From Opisthorchis felineus (lineage: Eukaryota; Platyhelminthes; Trematoda; Opisthorchiida; Opisthorchiidae), in the NCBI GenBank assembly GCA_004794785.1, contig SJOL01001845.1:7780-71779 (forward strand): a DNA stretch of 64,000 nt, written 5' to 3'. Made by a program: the position numbers and the translations under genes. Shown here piece after piece: positions 1-10,226 of this stretch. The first letter of the stretch is position 1. Each line of letters opens with the position of its first letter. The notes beneath the pieces are model-generated. The model made no database searches. It worked only from the letters and a program-made list of their open reading frames with translations, and was not told where the DNA came from.

Positions 1-3000
1 GGGGGGTGCTAAATCTACGAGCGCGTCGTTTCTGCCAGTCTAGTTAACGGTTAGTGAGTCTCCACCCGAGGGCGGCGCCCTTCAACTCGGATGGGCTCAG
101 CGGTTATTGCACTCAAACATTATTACCAGATCACAGTCTTTCCGCCTCTTGGTTGTTTTCGATTGGCACAAGGCTGTGCAAGGGAGCCAAGCAAAGTGAA
201 CGGTTTTATGACACACAAATTACACTTCCCAGCCAGAGTAACCTATAAAGCTCATCTAGCGCGGCCAAGTTCACTCCATACAGAACCATATGGTGCACCT
301 CAGAATCACCAATCCGATGTTCTCACCAAACCACTCACACTTTATTCATACACTAATCCAACTAACTGGGAGCTAACTATGGATCGGTCGCACTGTACTT
401 CCCTGACCTAGTCCCAGGGTTATGCTTACGTTTTGAGTTTTTCAAAGAGTGAGAAATGCGGAAAATCATCAAAATTACAGGTTTACGCTGAATACAGATA
501 AAGTGATATTCTCAAAGATCCTTGAGGAAAGTTGCTAAAATTCGCTTGCGAATGCTTGCCCAAAACGCACTTCGGTTCACACCGTTATAAAAGCTACGAG
601 AAGCGGGCACCCGGATATCCAAATCATGAGCGACTTAGATGTCTGGAGTTAGTTTGGTGCCGTGGCAAAGAGGTCGAAAGCTAGCCTGTCAGCTACTGGG
701 GGAAGTAAGACCGAGTTATATTCTTTTTTCCTTTCCGGAGCTTTTGCAGCGTTTGCTGCGAATAATGTGTAATGGTTTACTTTCCGTTTTTCGGGAAGGG
801 TCTTGTCTCTACTGTGCAGTTACGGAGAGTTGCAACAACAAGAGACGAACAGCGCGACCTACCTGATGGTCTGCCTCTTGTTTAAAGAATGAGGTGGGTT
901 TCTAAAGCAGGGTGTTAAGTGAACTGCGCTTGCGCTCTATACAGTATCAGTAACCGTCTTGTATCAACCAGACCTCAACAAAAATTATTCCACGCTTTTA
1001 CTACCAAATGCATTACCAGACCTTTGTTTTTTGATTGGGAAATAACTTTCCATCTTTAGGTTGGCCACAGACCGGGATGGACTGAAACACAACAAAAGGT
1101 AGCGCGGCCAAAAACTTTATAGAATTTTGGCTAGATAGGCTCTACAGTGGTTAATAAACCTTTTAGGATTGCTGCAATTTAAAGCTGAGGCCTTAAAATG
1201 ACCCAACACAGAGGAGCACTGCTCACGATAGTTAGGTGAACGGTATATTTTCAGGTAACACAAACCCCCTCCGTTACAGCCAAACGGTGACTTCGAGCAA
1301 CGCGTAATACCAGAACCTCCTAAAAGGCAAGACGAAATTGGAAGTGGGCTCTATACAGTATTATTAATGTAAAACATAAATTCACTAGATATACAGACCT
1401 CGACAATAGATACTCGTCAACAACAATTAGTCCACTTGGACTATGAAAGTACAACCAAATGAGCAAAATAGGCTTCCACCTGAGAGTCATACCTGCATCA
1501 GGTCGGCCACAAATTGACGGGATGACATCGAGGTCAAACGAATGAAGCAGCGGGAACAAACAAACGCCAATTCATAGGCACCTACTAAACACAAAGGTGG
1601 AGCGAGGATTACAAATAGGGACAGAAGAAAAGTGGGGAACTTCAAACGTCAAAGCAACGGACGATACACCCTCTGTAGATGCACTGAACTTCTGTTTTGT
1701 CATTTGGGATCATAAAAGTAGGTGTTTTATGGTGCAGATGTAATTTCACGGAAGATGACTGGTCGCTCTCACACAATCCTTTTTATTAGTTAGTTCCGGC
1801 AAACACCACAGTTGCATCAAGGGCCTTACGCTCATTTATACTTTGTTTTGAACTATACGCTTCCTTTTGTAGAGTTGTAGGGCCGTTAATTGCCAGTGAT
1901 GTGCGACACTACTAGGGCACCGAGAAATTTCAGATGACAGCCACAAGTAGCAATGTCGTCAACATTTATAGAACTTTGATCCTGCAGTGTTTTTGTTTTT
2001 CCAACCAACCAAGTTTCTGGACTTTCCCTCCCAGACAAAGTTTATGTATACAAACTATGCTAACCCAACAGCTGGGATAGTGACTATTGCAGGAATCAAA
2101 TCAGAGGTACAGGCATCGTGGGCAATAAACTACCATAATGACTTGCTTGGAAGCTGTTATTTGAGTGAATCTAAGAGCAACGATTTGTGAATCAAACCCA
2201 ACTGAGGTGAAAACAACTGTTGCGGTTCTGGCGGGTTCAGTTGTTACTGTCGATTTCATGCACAACAGTATTTTGACTTTCAAGTTTGTTGCTATATTAA
2301 ATGCGAAGGGCTTCTCAAACGCGCTGGTCGATATCAGATGTAACCTGGGAGCTAAAGGGACCCCTGCTTGCGTCTCACACCCTGGGGGATTACAATAATT
2401 GCGAATCATCGATTGCTTTTGTGGGTTATACCTCCAGTATGGGATTTTAGTGGTGAACATGATGCTATCGTTTTCGGAGCCATTTGCCGCCACGGTCCTC
2501 CTTGAGTTGTGTCTAGCGTCCCTTTCAGGTTAGAAGACGGGCTTATTATCGGTGTTTTAGTCGGTCAAAGCAAGGCGTGAAAGAGAGGTCCATACGGACT
2601 CTTACAAATGGCATGCAAAGGAGTTCACAGGACTCATCTAGTATACCGGTTTTGGACTTTAGGATCAGTTGGTCATGGTTAGTGCCATATACTTGTCTAG
2701 ATCTGTTGGCCGCATGGAGTCAGGTGCCTAACATTTTGTAAGCAGCCTTAAAAACAACCGGCGGAAATATGAAGCTAAGGTGTACCCATAATGCCACATT
2801 TATAAAATACGTATGTATCTGCTTTACCGCTGACAGCTCTAAATCTTACCCTAGTTCAGCCTTATGAGCCAAAATTCACTGTTCCGATATGTAATGCCTA
2901 AGCAGGGTGTTACTTGTATCTACGCGCAAGCATATTACTTGTGGGATGAACTACGGCAACAAAAATGAATTATCACATCTAGTGCAGGTTAGTTTGTGCT

Positions 3001-4520
3001 CCCTGTAACGAAGCTTGTGTCTGTTTCTACTCAGAGCTTGCTGTTGCCCATGGGTGTAAGTTCATCAGCTCCCACAACCCAGGGCCTTAAATTGCGTTAC
3101 AAAATGGATAAACTGGAGGAAATCAAAGGTCCTTTACGATGTATAAAGGTGCTGCGTTCCTTCATGTGCTTATAATCAACCACAGGTTTGAGACAATATA
3201 TTCTATCCGTTATGCAGTCGCTGCCGTCACCTTCGGCTAGGTAGAAAACTGGGACTGTCTGAAGTGACACTGCATTTTTGGCGTGGAAATGCGTGCCAGG
3301 ACTTTGGATGTCTTACTGCATTCCACTAAGCGTTTTGCGTGGGCACATTTTCGTCAAACAAGAGCAGTAACGTCATAGATTTTTAGTCCAAAAACACTTC
3401 TGACGTTAGCACAGGAAAACTACATTCTCCAACAAAAAAAGCCGTCCAAAGTTTTTAGTTTTCAGACTTCTTGTCGCTGTTATCCAGAGATATACTAATA
3501 AAAGCGCACTTTATTTGGCTGGTGTCCCGCAACTCTGTTCTGTGAAATGCCTTCTGTATACTGCGTGAGATGTCAGCAGGTGCTAGTAAAGTCCTTATAG
3601 CATGCCTGGCGTGGGGACGCATTTACAGCACTACTGCCTGCCACGAACCTCCCAGATAGAGGTCCATCACTGCGCTCACCAGCTTTTAGACAGCAAGCTG
3701 CGACATGTCCTCATGAAGAGAATTGCTTGGACGAACGTGAGTAGTTGTCATATTTTTACTTATATGATTCCATCCCAAGAGTGCTGTTTTGATTGACCCA
3801 AACAGTCCCAACGTAGAAACATGAATCATATTGGCTCCAAGCACAGGGAAATAGCACGATAACGCCTACGACAGAAAGCTTTTTCATCTTTCGCTCTGTC
3901 ATGCCATGCCAACAGATAACTAATATCGTTGCTTCTTGTTGACCAGACAGAAGACAAATGACGACCCTCTTAAACATGCAAGATTCTTGCTGGGTTTTAC
4001 GTACAAAATGTAACACAACAGCTCAGTTTATCCTAAGTTGCGTATAGTCCTCTCGCACACATCAGTAAACAGTGAGGGCATCGGCAGTCAACTGATCACC
4101 ACTGCGGAAAAATCACAATATACATCGATAAATTAAACGTTTTGCTCCAAACATATAAACAGATGAATGCTTGATCGTGTCATATGGCCTCATGGTCGCA
4201 CACTTGCATGATACACCAATTGCGCGCTTACATAATGTGAGACAACATTTTTCCGTTTATTGTATGCACATAAGTCACGGGTGGGGACCATACAAATTAA
4301 GCTGTAAACCGAAGAAGAGCCAAAAACTGCAGGTAATAGGATAGTGGTTGAGTTGGCCGCCTTTCTGTAAAATGATCACAACTTAAGCACAGTTAATTAT
4401 TTTGTCCCGCACAGAGAATTTTCACCCGTAATTGGGGAAAACGGACTGGCCCTGCAGTGGCGAACAACTAATGCTAAGCGCCGAGAACAGTGTTTAGATG
4501 ATAGAAATATACCTATTAAA
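1..4520. other. Intergenic stretch without recognisable genes
   Basis: Open frames here are all under about 130 codons, and none shows a family motif, plausible splice structure or low-complexity bias that would support coding. The only internal structure I see is a diverged direct repeat: about 925-1100 resembles 1345-1540, both starting near the string CTCTATACAGTAT and sharing several later blocks. The sequence looks like old decayed intergenic DNA. Confidence 0.5.
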
Positions 4521-5012
4521 CGACCTAAAGCTATCTACCTGAAGTGGCGGTCGGGCTTGAGTGCTGCAATGATCCCGCTGGCTACACTGGCTGGAACTTC
4601 GTTCCACAATGTGCAACCATGCCAGTAGGGCCAAAGGGGAGCAGTCAGACCAACGGCAGCGAGATCCCGTACTACGAGTAATCGCGCTACGAGGCAGTTT
4701 GGGGTAATGTCAAAGTGTCATCTGAGATAGGAGTGTGAAGGCAGAAATGTGTTTCCCCCAGGCAACCAGCATGTCCATATTCATGGAAGCAGCAATGCTG
4801 CCTTCCCCCGAGGAAGGAAGGGCTAGAAAAGGTCGGCCATAAAAACCGCACACTGATCGCCCAACGGTTGACCGTGACCACTGCCGCATTATTCAATACG
4901 GTCAAAGCACTTTTAAAACCAAAGGGTCTAGTGTTGCTTAAAAAGCACGCAGCTGCATTGGGAAAGATATAATAATGTCTTACCCCCTGTGCTCTCGGGT
5001 TAGGCCAACCCC

Positions 5013-6128
5013 ATGCAGCCGAGCAGGTTAGACTATTCAGCCATCGGCTCCGGGCAGGGTTCCCGAAAAAAACCTACATCCGCCCATTGCCCACTGACTT
5101 TCGAGTCAAAGGCTAAAGGTGGGATACCTCAACCAAACACCCCTCCTCGGCCTGGGCAAATGGGAACCATCATTTTCCCGCACAGTTCTTTGTCCACCGA
5201 TGGCCCTATACAACCCCTGCCAACTACACAAGCAAATGTTGCTGGGTCACTTGACTGTCAGTTATCTGACCGATGGGCCTTATGCGCCGAGCTGCCTATT
5301 AACAATATACAAAACAACACGTTTCTAAATCCACGAGATCCTTTCTATATAGAAGCTTTTAATGTCCGTAATCCATGTCAGACTCGCAAGCAGGCAATGC
5401 TCGCCGAAACCTTATACTCCCCCAAAATTGGTGTATGCTGTGTCTCTGAAACATGCATACAGGACCCAAGCGTGGAATATATGACGTGGGAGTTGCACTC
5501 AGTCCAAGAGCTGAACGCGCTTTGCTGGATTGGATCCCAGTGAACAGTAGTCTTTGCGCCATCTTTGCTCAATGCCTCTAGATATAAAAAACGGTGCCTG
5601 TTTGTAATGTTGCCTTATGCCCCAACCGACTGCAGTTCTGACGCTGAAAAGGATACTTTCTATCGCGAGTTATCCGGACCTATTTGTCAAGCAAGGAGCA
5701 CTGACAGTGTGATCCTTGCGGGCGATGTGAATGCCCAAGTCGGTCGTCTAAGCTCCTTAGAATCACATTGGGGCAGTTGATTCGGAATCGATGCTCGTCG
5801 CACACACAACGGAGAGCGACCCCTCCAATTGTGTGTTGATCATCAATTGTTTCTGGTCAGTACGAACTTTCAGCATAAACGTTCGCATCGCGTAACCTGG
5901 CGGCCACCAACTGCAAATCAACCGTGGACCCAGTTAGATCACGTGGCCATCAGCCACCGGTGGAGAGCCACAATTCAAGACTGCCGTTCCTTCTGGGGCA
6001 CACAACTTGATTCCGATCACGCCAAGGTGCGTGCACACCTGACAGTCCGTTTTCCCTCAGGCCCTCGCACGTCAGCAAGAAGCATGCCAATCCACCACCT
6101 TCGAAGAACTACCATAGCATCGATCTGA
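5013..6128 (+). pseudogene. LINE A endonuclease (APE-type), broken
   Basis: One reading frame interrupted by stops at 5541-5543, 5778-5780 and 6126-6128. The apurinic-endonuclease fold is recognisable in order: an FNVRNP start of the domain near 5360, the CCVSET catalytic-glutamate motif near 5441, [17 protein letters not shown] near 5611, GDVNAQVG near 5724, and DHVAISHRW followed by DSDHA at the C-terminal catalytic Asp-His near 5938-6020. In the family this enzyme nicks target DNA to prime reverse transcription. The same three stops occur in copy B, so they predate the split of the two copies. Confidence 0.85.
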
Positions 6129-6619
6129 GCCAGCTCAACAACTCTCCACAGTAAACCACTACTGTACTGGCAGTGAGCATATGGATGAAGCGTGGCGAAG
6201 TGTGAAATGAGCTATGTAAGCGGCGTTCAGTGCTGTCTATCCGACTTCTCTGATACAACCAAATGACCACTGGATATCGTGGAGATCGCTAGTCCTGATT
6301 GATGCCAGGAAATCCATACCAGTAGGCAACGAGTACGACGGCAAACGCAAATCCCTCAAACGCTAAATAGTGAAGAGTCTGAGGAAAGACCGATAGCTCT
6401 GATGGACGTCGAAAGCTCGAGAGACGAAGAAGGCTTTCGCTACCGGAAACAGCCGTGTTCTATACCAACTGATACAATTGACTGGCGCTAGGAGAGCAAC
6501 GGTCAGTGAAGCGATGGGTGAAAAAGCCGGCAAATTAATTCACTCGCAAAAGCGTCGACCGTAAAGATGGACAGAACACTTCGAAGAACAATTTAGCTAG
6601 CCTCCCGCGACACAGTCTC

Positions 6620-6831
6620 TGGAGATAGTAAAAAACCATTCAGCTATAGCACCCTTTCGGTGCCTAACTGCTATGTCACCATAAGGAAGCACAAGGGCTG
6701 GGATACTGCCAGGTTGCCCAAGCCTAGACAGGGGAAGTAGAGAGGCAGAGGTCAGGTTCGAACCACGGACCCTCCGGTCAGTAAATTCGCGCTCCGACGC
6801 CTGAGCCATCTCGCCCCCCTGTGGAGATAGT
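6620..6831 (-). repeat. tRNA-derived SINE inside LINE A, with 10-bp target-site duplication
   Basis: Minus-strand SINE with a tRNA-like head (A-box-like GAGATGGCTCAGGC, B-box-like GGTTCGAAC) followed by the family body word CTAGGCTTGGGCAACCTGGC and the end GGGTGCTATAGCTGA. It is bounded by identical TGGAGATAGT copies at 6620-6629 and 6822-6831, proof of a genuine insertion into the LINE between its endonuclease and RT. The same SINE with the same duplication is present in LINE copy B. Confidence 0.9.
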
Positions 6832-6862
6832 GCATACGGGCGAATGAAATGTAAATCTTAAT

Positions 6863-8220
6863 CGCCCGTCGGAAGAAATAAACTACGACATATCCATGCT
6901 GAAACGTGAGAAGGCACCAGGACTGGACGGTCTTTATCCAGTACTCTTCAAAGAAGACCGAGAATCCCTGGTGACCCATCTAACAAAGCTTATTGGTGGG
7001 ATATGGAGTGAAGAGAAATTCCCTGCAGAATGGAGCATGTCGACAGCTATTCTTATCTTCAAAAATGTTACGCGGACGCTGTGTAAAAACCACCGTGGCA
7101 TCAGCCTGGTAGGTGTGGCATCAAACGTCCTCTCTGGTCTTATGCTTCTAGGGTTGACTGAACACAGGGAGAGACAGACCCGTGAAAATCAAGCCGAATT
7201 CTGTCCTGCAAGAGGATGCATCGATCATATTTTCAATCTCCGACAGATTCCGGAACAGCGGAATTGCTTCCAGCAACCAACAATGGTTGCCTTCCTTGAC
7301 TCGAAAGCTGCCTTCGACTCTGTGGACCGTCAGGCACTACGGCAGTGTCTGCGGAGCAAAGGTGTCCCCATAAATTCATGACCTCCTAAAGGGGCTGTAC
7401 GCCATCTTCCGCGGACGTGTGAAGGTCTATGAGAAGCTCCCACTTGAGTTCACCACATCAGGTGGCGTCAGACAGGGCTGTCCTCTTTCACCTTTCCTCT
7501 TCAACTTCGTCATTCATACGATCACGGAAGACTCACTACCAGACTCTAATGCCTGTGAGGTCGGAGTGCTCCCGAGGCGTTTGCTCACAGATATCGGCTA
7601 CGCAGACGACATAGCTCTTCTTGGATCTGACATCGTCGTAGTGCAAACAATATTAAATAATCTAAATAATTCTGCCTCACAGTTTGGCATGCGCCTCACA
7701 CCTGCAAAGTGTAAAGTGCTACTGCAAGACTTGGTAGGGTCCAACCCTAGCCTCATGCTTGCGGATGAACCGATTGAGGTAGTAGACAAGTTTGCCCACC
7801 TTGGCAGCTGTATCAGGCCCGGTGGTCTCGCGAACGATGATATTTCCATCCGGATTGGGAAGGCCAGAGCAGCTTTCGTTAACCTGCATCGCCTGTGACG
7901 TAGGTGTGACATCAGTTTATCCATCAACAGTCGAGTTTACAATGCTGCGGTGCGCTCCATGTTATTATACGGGTTAGAAACCTGGCCGCTGCGCGCCGAG
8001 GACGTCAAAAGACCTCCAGTGTTTGACCATCGATGTCTTCGGAGCATTGCCCGAGTCTGGAACACCGGATCAGTAATGCCGAAGTAGGTTGAATGGTTTT
8101 TGGAAGAGATGACTCGCCCACGATAGATGAACCGATCATACTCCACAGGTTGCGCTGGTTTGGCCACGTGCTCTGTATGCCAGTCGACGGACTTCCTCGA
8201 AGGGTTCTTTCAGCAGAACC
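6863..8220 (+). pseudogene. LINE A reverse transcriptase and C-terminal domain, frameshifted
   Basis: RT blocks are clear: [13 protein letters not shown] near 6915, NHRGISLVG near 7090, [11 protein letters not shown] near 7215, motif [14 protein letters not shown] near 7295, then a frameshift, motif [17 protein letters not shown] near 7461, motif C GYADD near 7598 and motif D-like [14 protein letters not shown] near 7684. Downstream come the thumb-like [15 protein letters not shown] block near 7967 and the FGHVL block near 8160. The frame changes between 7381 and 7419, so no continuous polymerase can be made. Catalytic aspartates of motifs A and C are intact, so decay is recent. Confidence 0.87.
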
Positions 8221-8634
8221 ACGCGAAGGGTGAAAATGAGTCAGGGGAGGTCAAACACTGAGTTGGCAACGAAGTATGAAAGCCATTACCAGCAAACTCA
8301 GCTGCGCTGGTCATTGCCGTCTCCCTGGATGGGGACCCCGAGACGGGACACATCAATGGTTAGAGACATTGTCAGACATGGCCCAGTCGCGCTATCAATG
8401 GTGCCTGTGTATCCAAGCTATTGTCTTCAATGCATAGCTTCCTTCCCAATACCCCCACTTAAAAGTCCACTGACAGACCTGTATGTATGCACTAATTTAT
8501 CAGCTCCCGCCTCCAATGCGCAGCTACCTACCCTACTTCCCCAAATCATTGATGGACGAAATTGTGACAGCTACAACCACTGCACGACAAGTACGCGGTT
8601 CCTGGAGCTGATAATGATGAGGACGATGATAATG

Positions 8635-9504
8635 TTTAATTTTTCTCAATAGTGCTTCGCACCACAATAGCTCAGTAAAACTTGTTTCTGCTAGTTGATA
8701 GCTACATGTCGCCGATCGTGTAAAATGTTTGAAGTAGAGCACTTGTGTCATCTAACCGGTTGTTGCATCAGTGGATAAAACCTGGTCACTATGAGGGGCT
8801 GAATATAAGATATAAGATATAAGCTAAGGCGCAAAGCAGACATTTAGCTGACGCTTTAAGCCAAGGGTAACACCTAGTCGATGTGGCCAGCTGATGCATA
8901 AAGCTGCGTTACATTTACGTCAGAGAATTGCACGGGAAAGAGAGCAAATTCGTTCTTTTTTAATCATATCTAAACTGATAGTGCCACCTTCCGTTGAACG
9001 AGCCATCCGTGACTAGCAACAAATCACAATCAGTGTTGCCATGGCGCTCAACAGTTCCTCGCTATAAAAAAAATAGTGCACAAAACTCCATGTGCTTTAC
9101 GATATTCAGCAACCAAAAACCGGGGGTTGTCATAAAGACAGCTGCAAAATCAGCGAATTAGGTTTCATGGTTACGGTGCTAATTTCACCTTGTGGAAGGT
9201 ACCCGGACTCAGAAATAGTAAAAGCGTTCAAACCACTTTCCCCGTCGGGGAAAAATGTAATGGACCCAGCACATACGTGGATATTTCTGAGGTCTACAGG
9301 GTTTTCGCTTTTTCGGTGGACTCAGTAAAGCAAAGATCCTCCCAGTGACCAGGAACACAGACATATATATGTGCCTGGTCCATCAGTGCCATACAAACAT
9401 GGGGCGCATAGACAGCTGATGCCGAGCTGGCCAGGAACACCGTGATGTTGGAGCGCGCGTTACATCAATATAGTCAACTAAATGGCATAGCTAGCTCGAA
9501 AAGA
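8635..9504. other. Intergenic, upstream of skp1
   Basis: No coding frame of note. Contains three tandem ATATAAG-type units near 8804-8823 and a near-perfect palindrome TTTCCCCGTCGGGGAAA at 9237-9253. No CAAT or TATA arrangement that I would call a promoter. Confidence 0.4.
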
Positions 9505-9538
9505 GCACCGCCGGGCTTCCACATTAGCCCGGCGGTGC
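9505..9538. repeat. Perfect GC-rich 13-bp hairpin
   Basis: GCACCGCCGGGCT at 9505-9517 is exactly complementary to AGCCCGGCGGTGC at 9526-9538 with an 8-nt loop. It is about 590 bp upstream of the skp1 start codon. The stem is too short for an animal pre-miRNA; a cruciform, regulatory hairpin or foldback remnant are all possible. The function is unknown. Confidence 0.6.
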
Positions 9539-9917
9539 GGTGAATTCCCGATTAATGTAAACCTACGCTGAGTTGCTTGGCTGCCATTTCCGGTTATAAG
9601 GTACTGTAGCAATTGACTTTTCCTTATTCGCCTCCTTGCCCGCTACAAAACCAAAGCTAGAGAGGAAAATAATTCTTGTTAAAAGCCACGAAATAATGTA
9701 GCTAACAGTGTTGGATCATTCAGAAATGAAAAATATTCTCGTTATAATGCATAAGGTCTTACATTCATTCCATGCCAAAAAATCGTGTCATCACCACCAC
9801 CGTTTGATCAATGTCATTCGAAACAACACATATTGAGCCAATCCCATTAGAATAGCTTAGGCTGTACTGAATTCACAGGAAACACATGAAACCCCAAACA
9901 GGATCACGCCCGTTATG

Positions 9918-9938
9918 CTCATCAGTAGCACTGATGAG
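9918..9938. repeat. 9-bp perfect hairpin upstream of skp1
   Basis: CTCATCAGT at 9918-9926 pairs with ACTGATGAG at 9930-9938 around the loop AGC. It lies about 190 bp upstream of the skp1 ATG, where a 5' UTR or proximal promoter would be expected. Significance is unknown. Confidence 0.45.
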
Positions 9939-10129
9939 GGACGGCTGCTCGGCTGCCACTCCCTACGGAGCTTTCAGCAGTATCTGAGATCTTCCAATTT
10001 CGCTCTATGAGGAGTACGCATTCTCCTTATGTAGCCTAAGTTGAACCCATTGAACACATGATGATTGTTTACATGCACTAAAGGCCATCAACTGCTAGTC
10101 CGGCGCGCAGGTGCCTAATTCCTCTGGTG

Positions 10130-10226
10130 ATGTCCACCATTAAGTTTGCCAGTTCGGACGGCGAGATTTTCGACGTGGATGTTGCAATTGCCCGACAGTC
10201 TGTAACAATTAAAACAATGCTGGATG
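10130..10226 (+). CDS. skp1: skp1 exon 1 (residues 1-32 plus one base)
   Basis: Encodes [18 protein letters not shown] and on to TIKTMLD, the first beta-alpha units of the BTB/POZ fold. It ends ATG CTG GAT G before the donor GTGAGT. The single leftover G is completed by AT of exon 2 to give Asp33. Reading through the donor gives a spurious extension. Confidence 0.94.

Larger units (their letters stand above)
4521..8634 (+). mobile_element. Full-length defective non-LTR retrotransposon (LINE copy A) carrying a SINE
   Basis: Order on the plus strand: about 490 bp of 5' leader, an APE-type endonuclease frame (5013-6128), a linker interrupted by a reverse-oriented SINE (6620-6831), a reverse transcriptase (from about 6863), a C-terminal region and a 3' end rich in GATGA/GATAAT repeats. 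The 5' boundary is set by comparison with copy B, where homology starts at the word CTAAAGCT. The element cannot make protein: in-frame stops at 5541, 5778 and 6126, a frameshift near 7380-7419, and a private stop just upstream of the RT. Domain order and the simple-repeat tail fit CR1/RTE-like elements of flukes; the exact clade is not resolved. No clear target-site duplication was found around this copy. Confidence 0.88.

Noticed and set aside
2101..2493. 130-codon minus-strand frame
   Set aside because: Overlaps an equally long frame on the other strand, with no motif or splice context.
4440..8660. Target-site duplication for LINE A
   Set aside because: Only short matches such as TGTTTA were found on both sides, too weak to call.
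9918..9945. CTGATGAGGGACGG as a hammerhead core
   Set aside because: No GAAA strand at the right distance; the CTGATGAG word is part of a palindrome.
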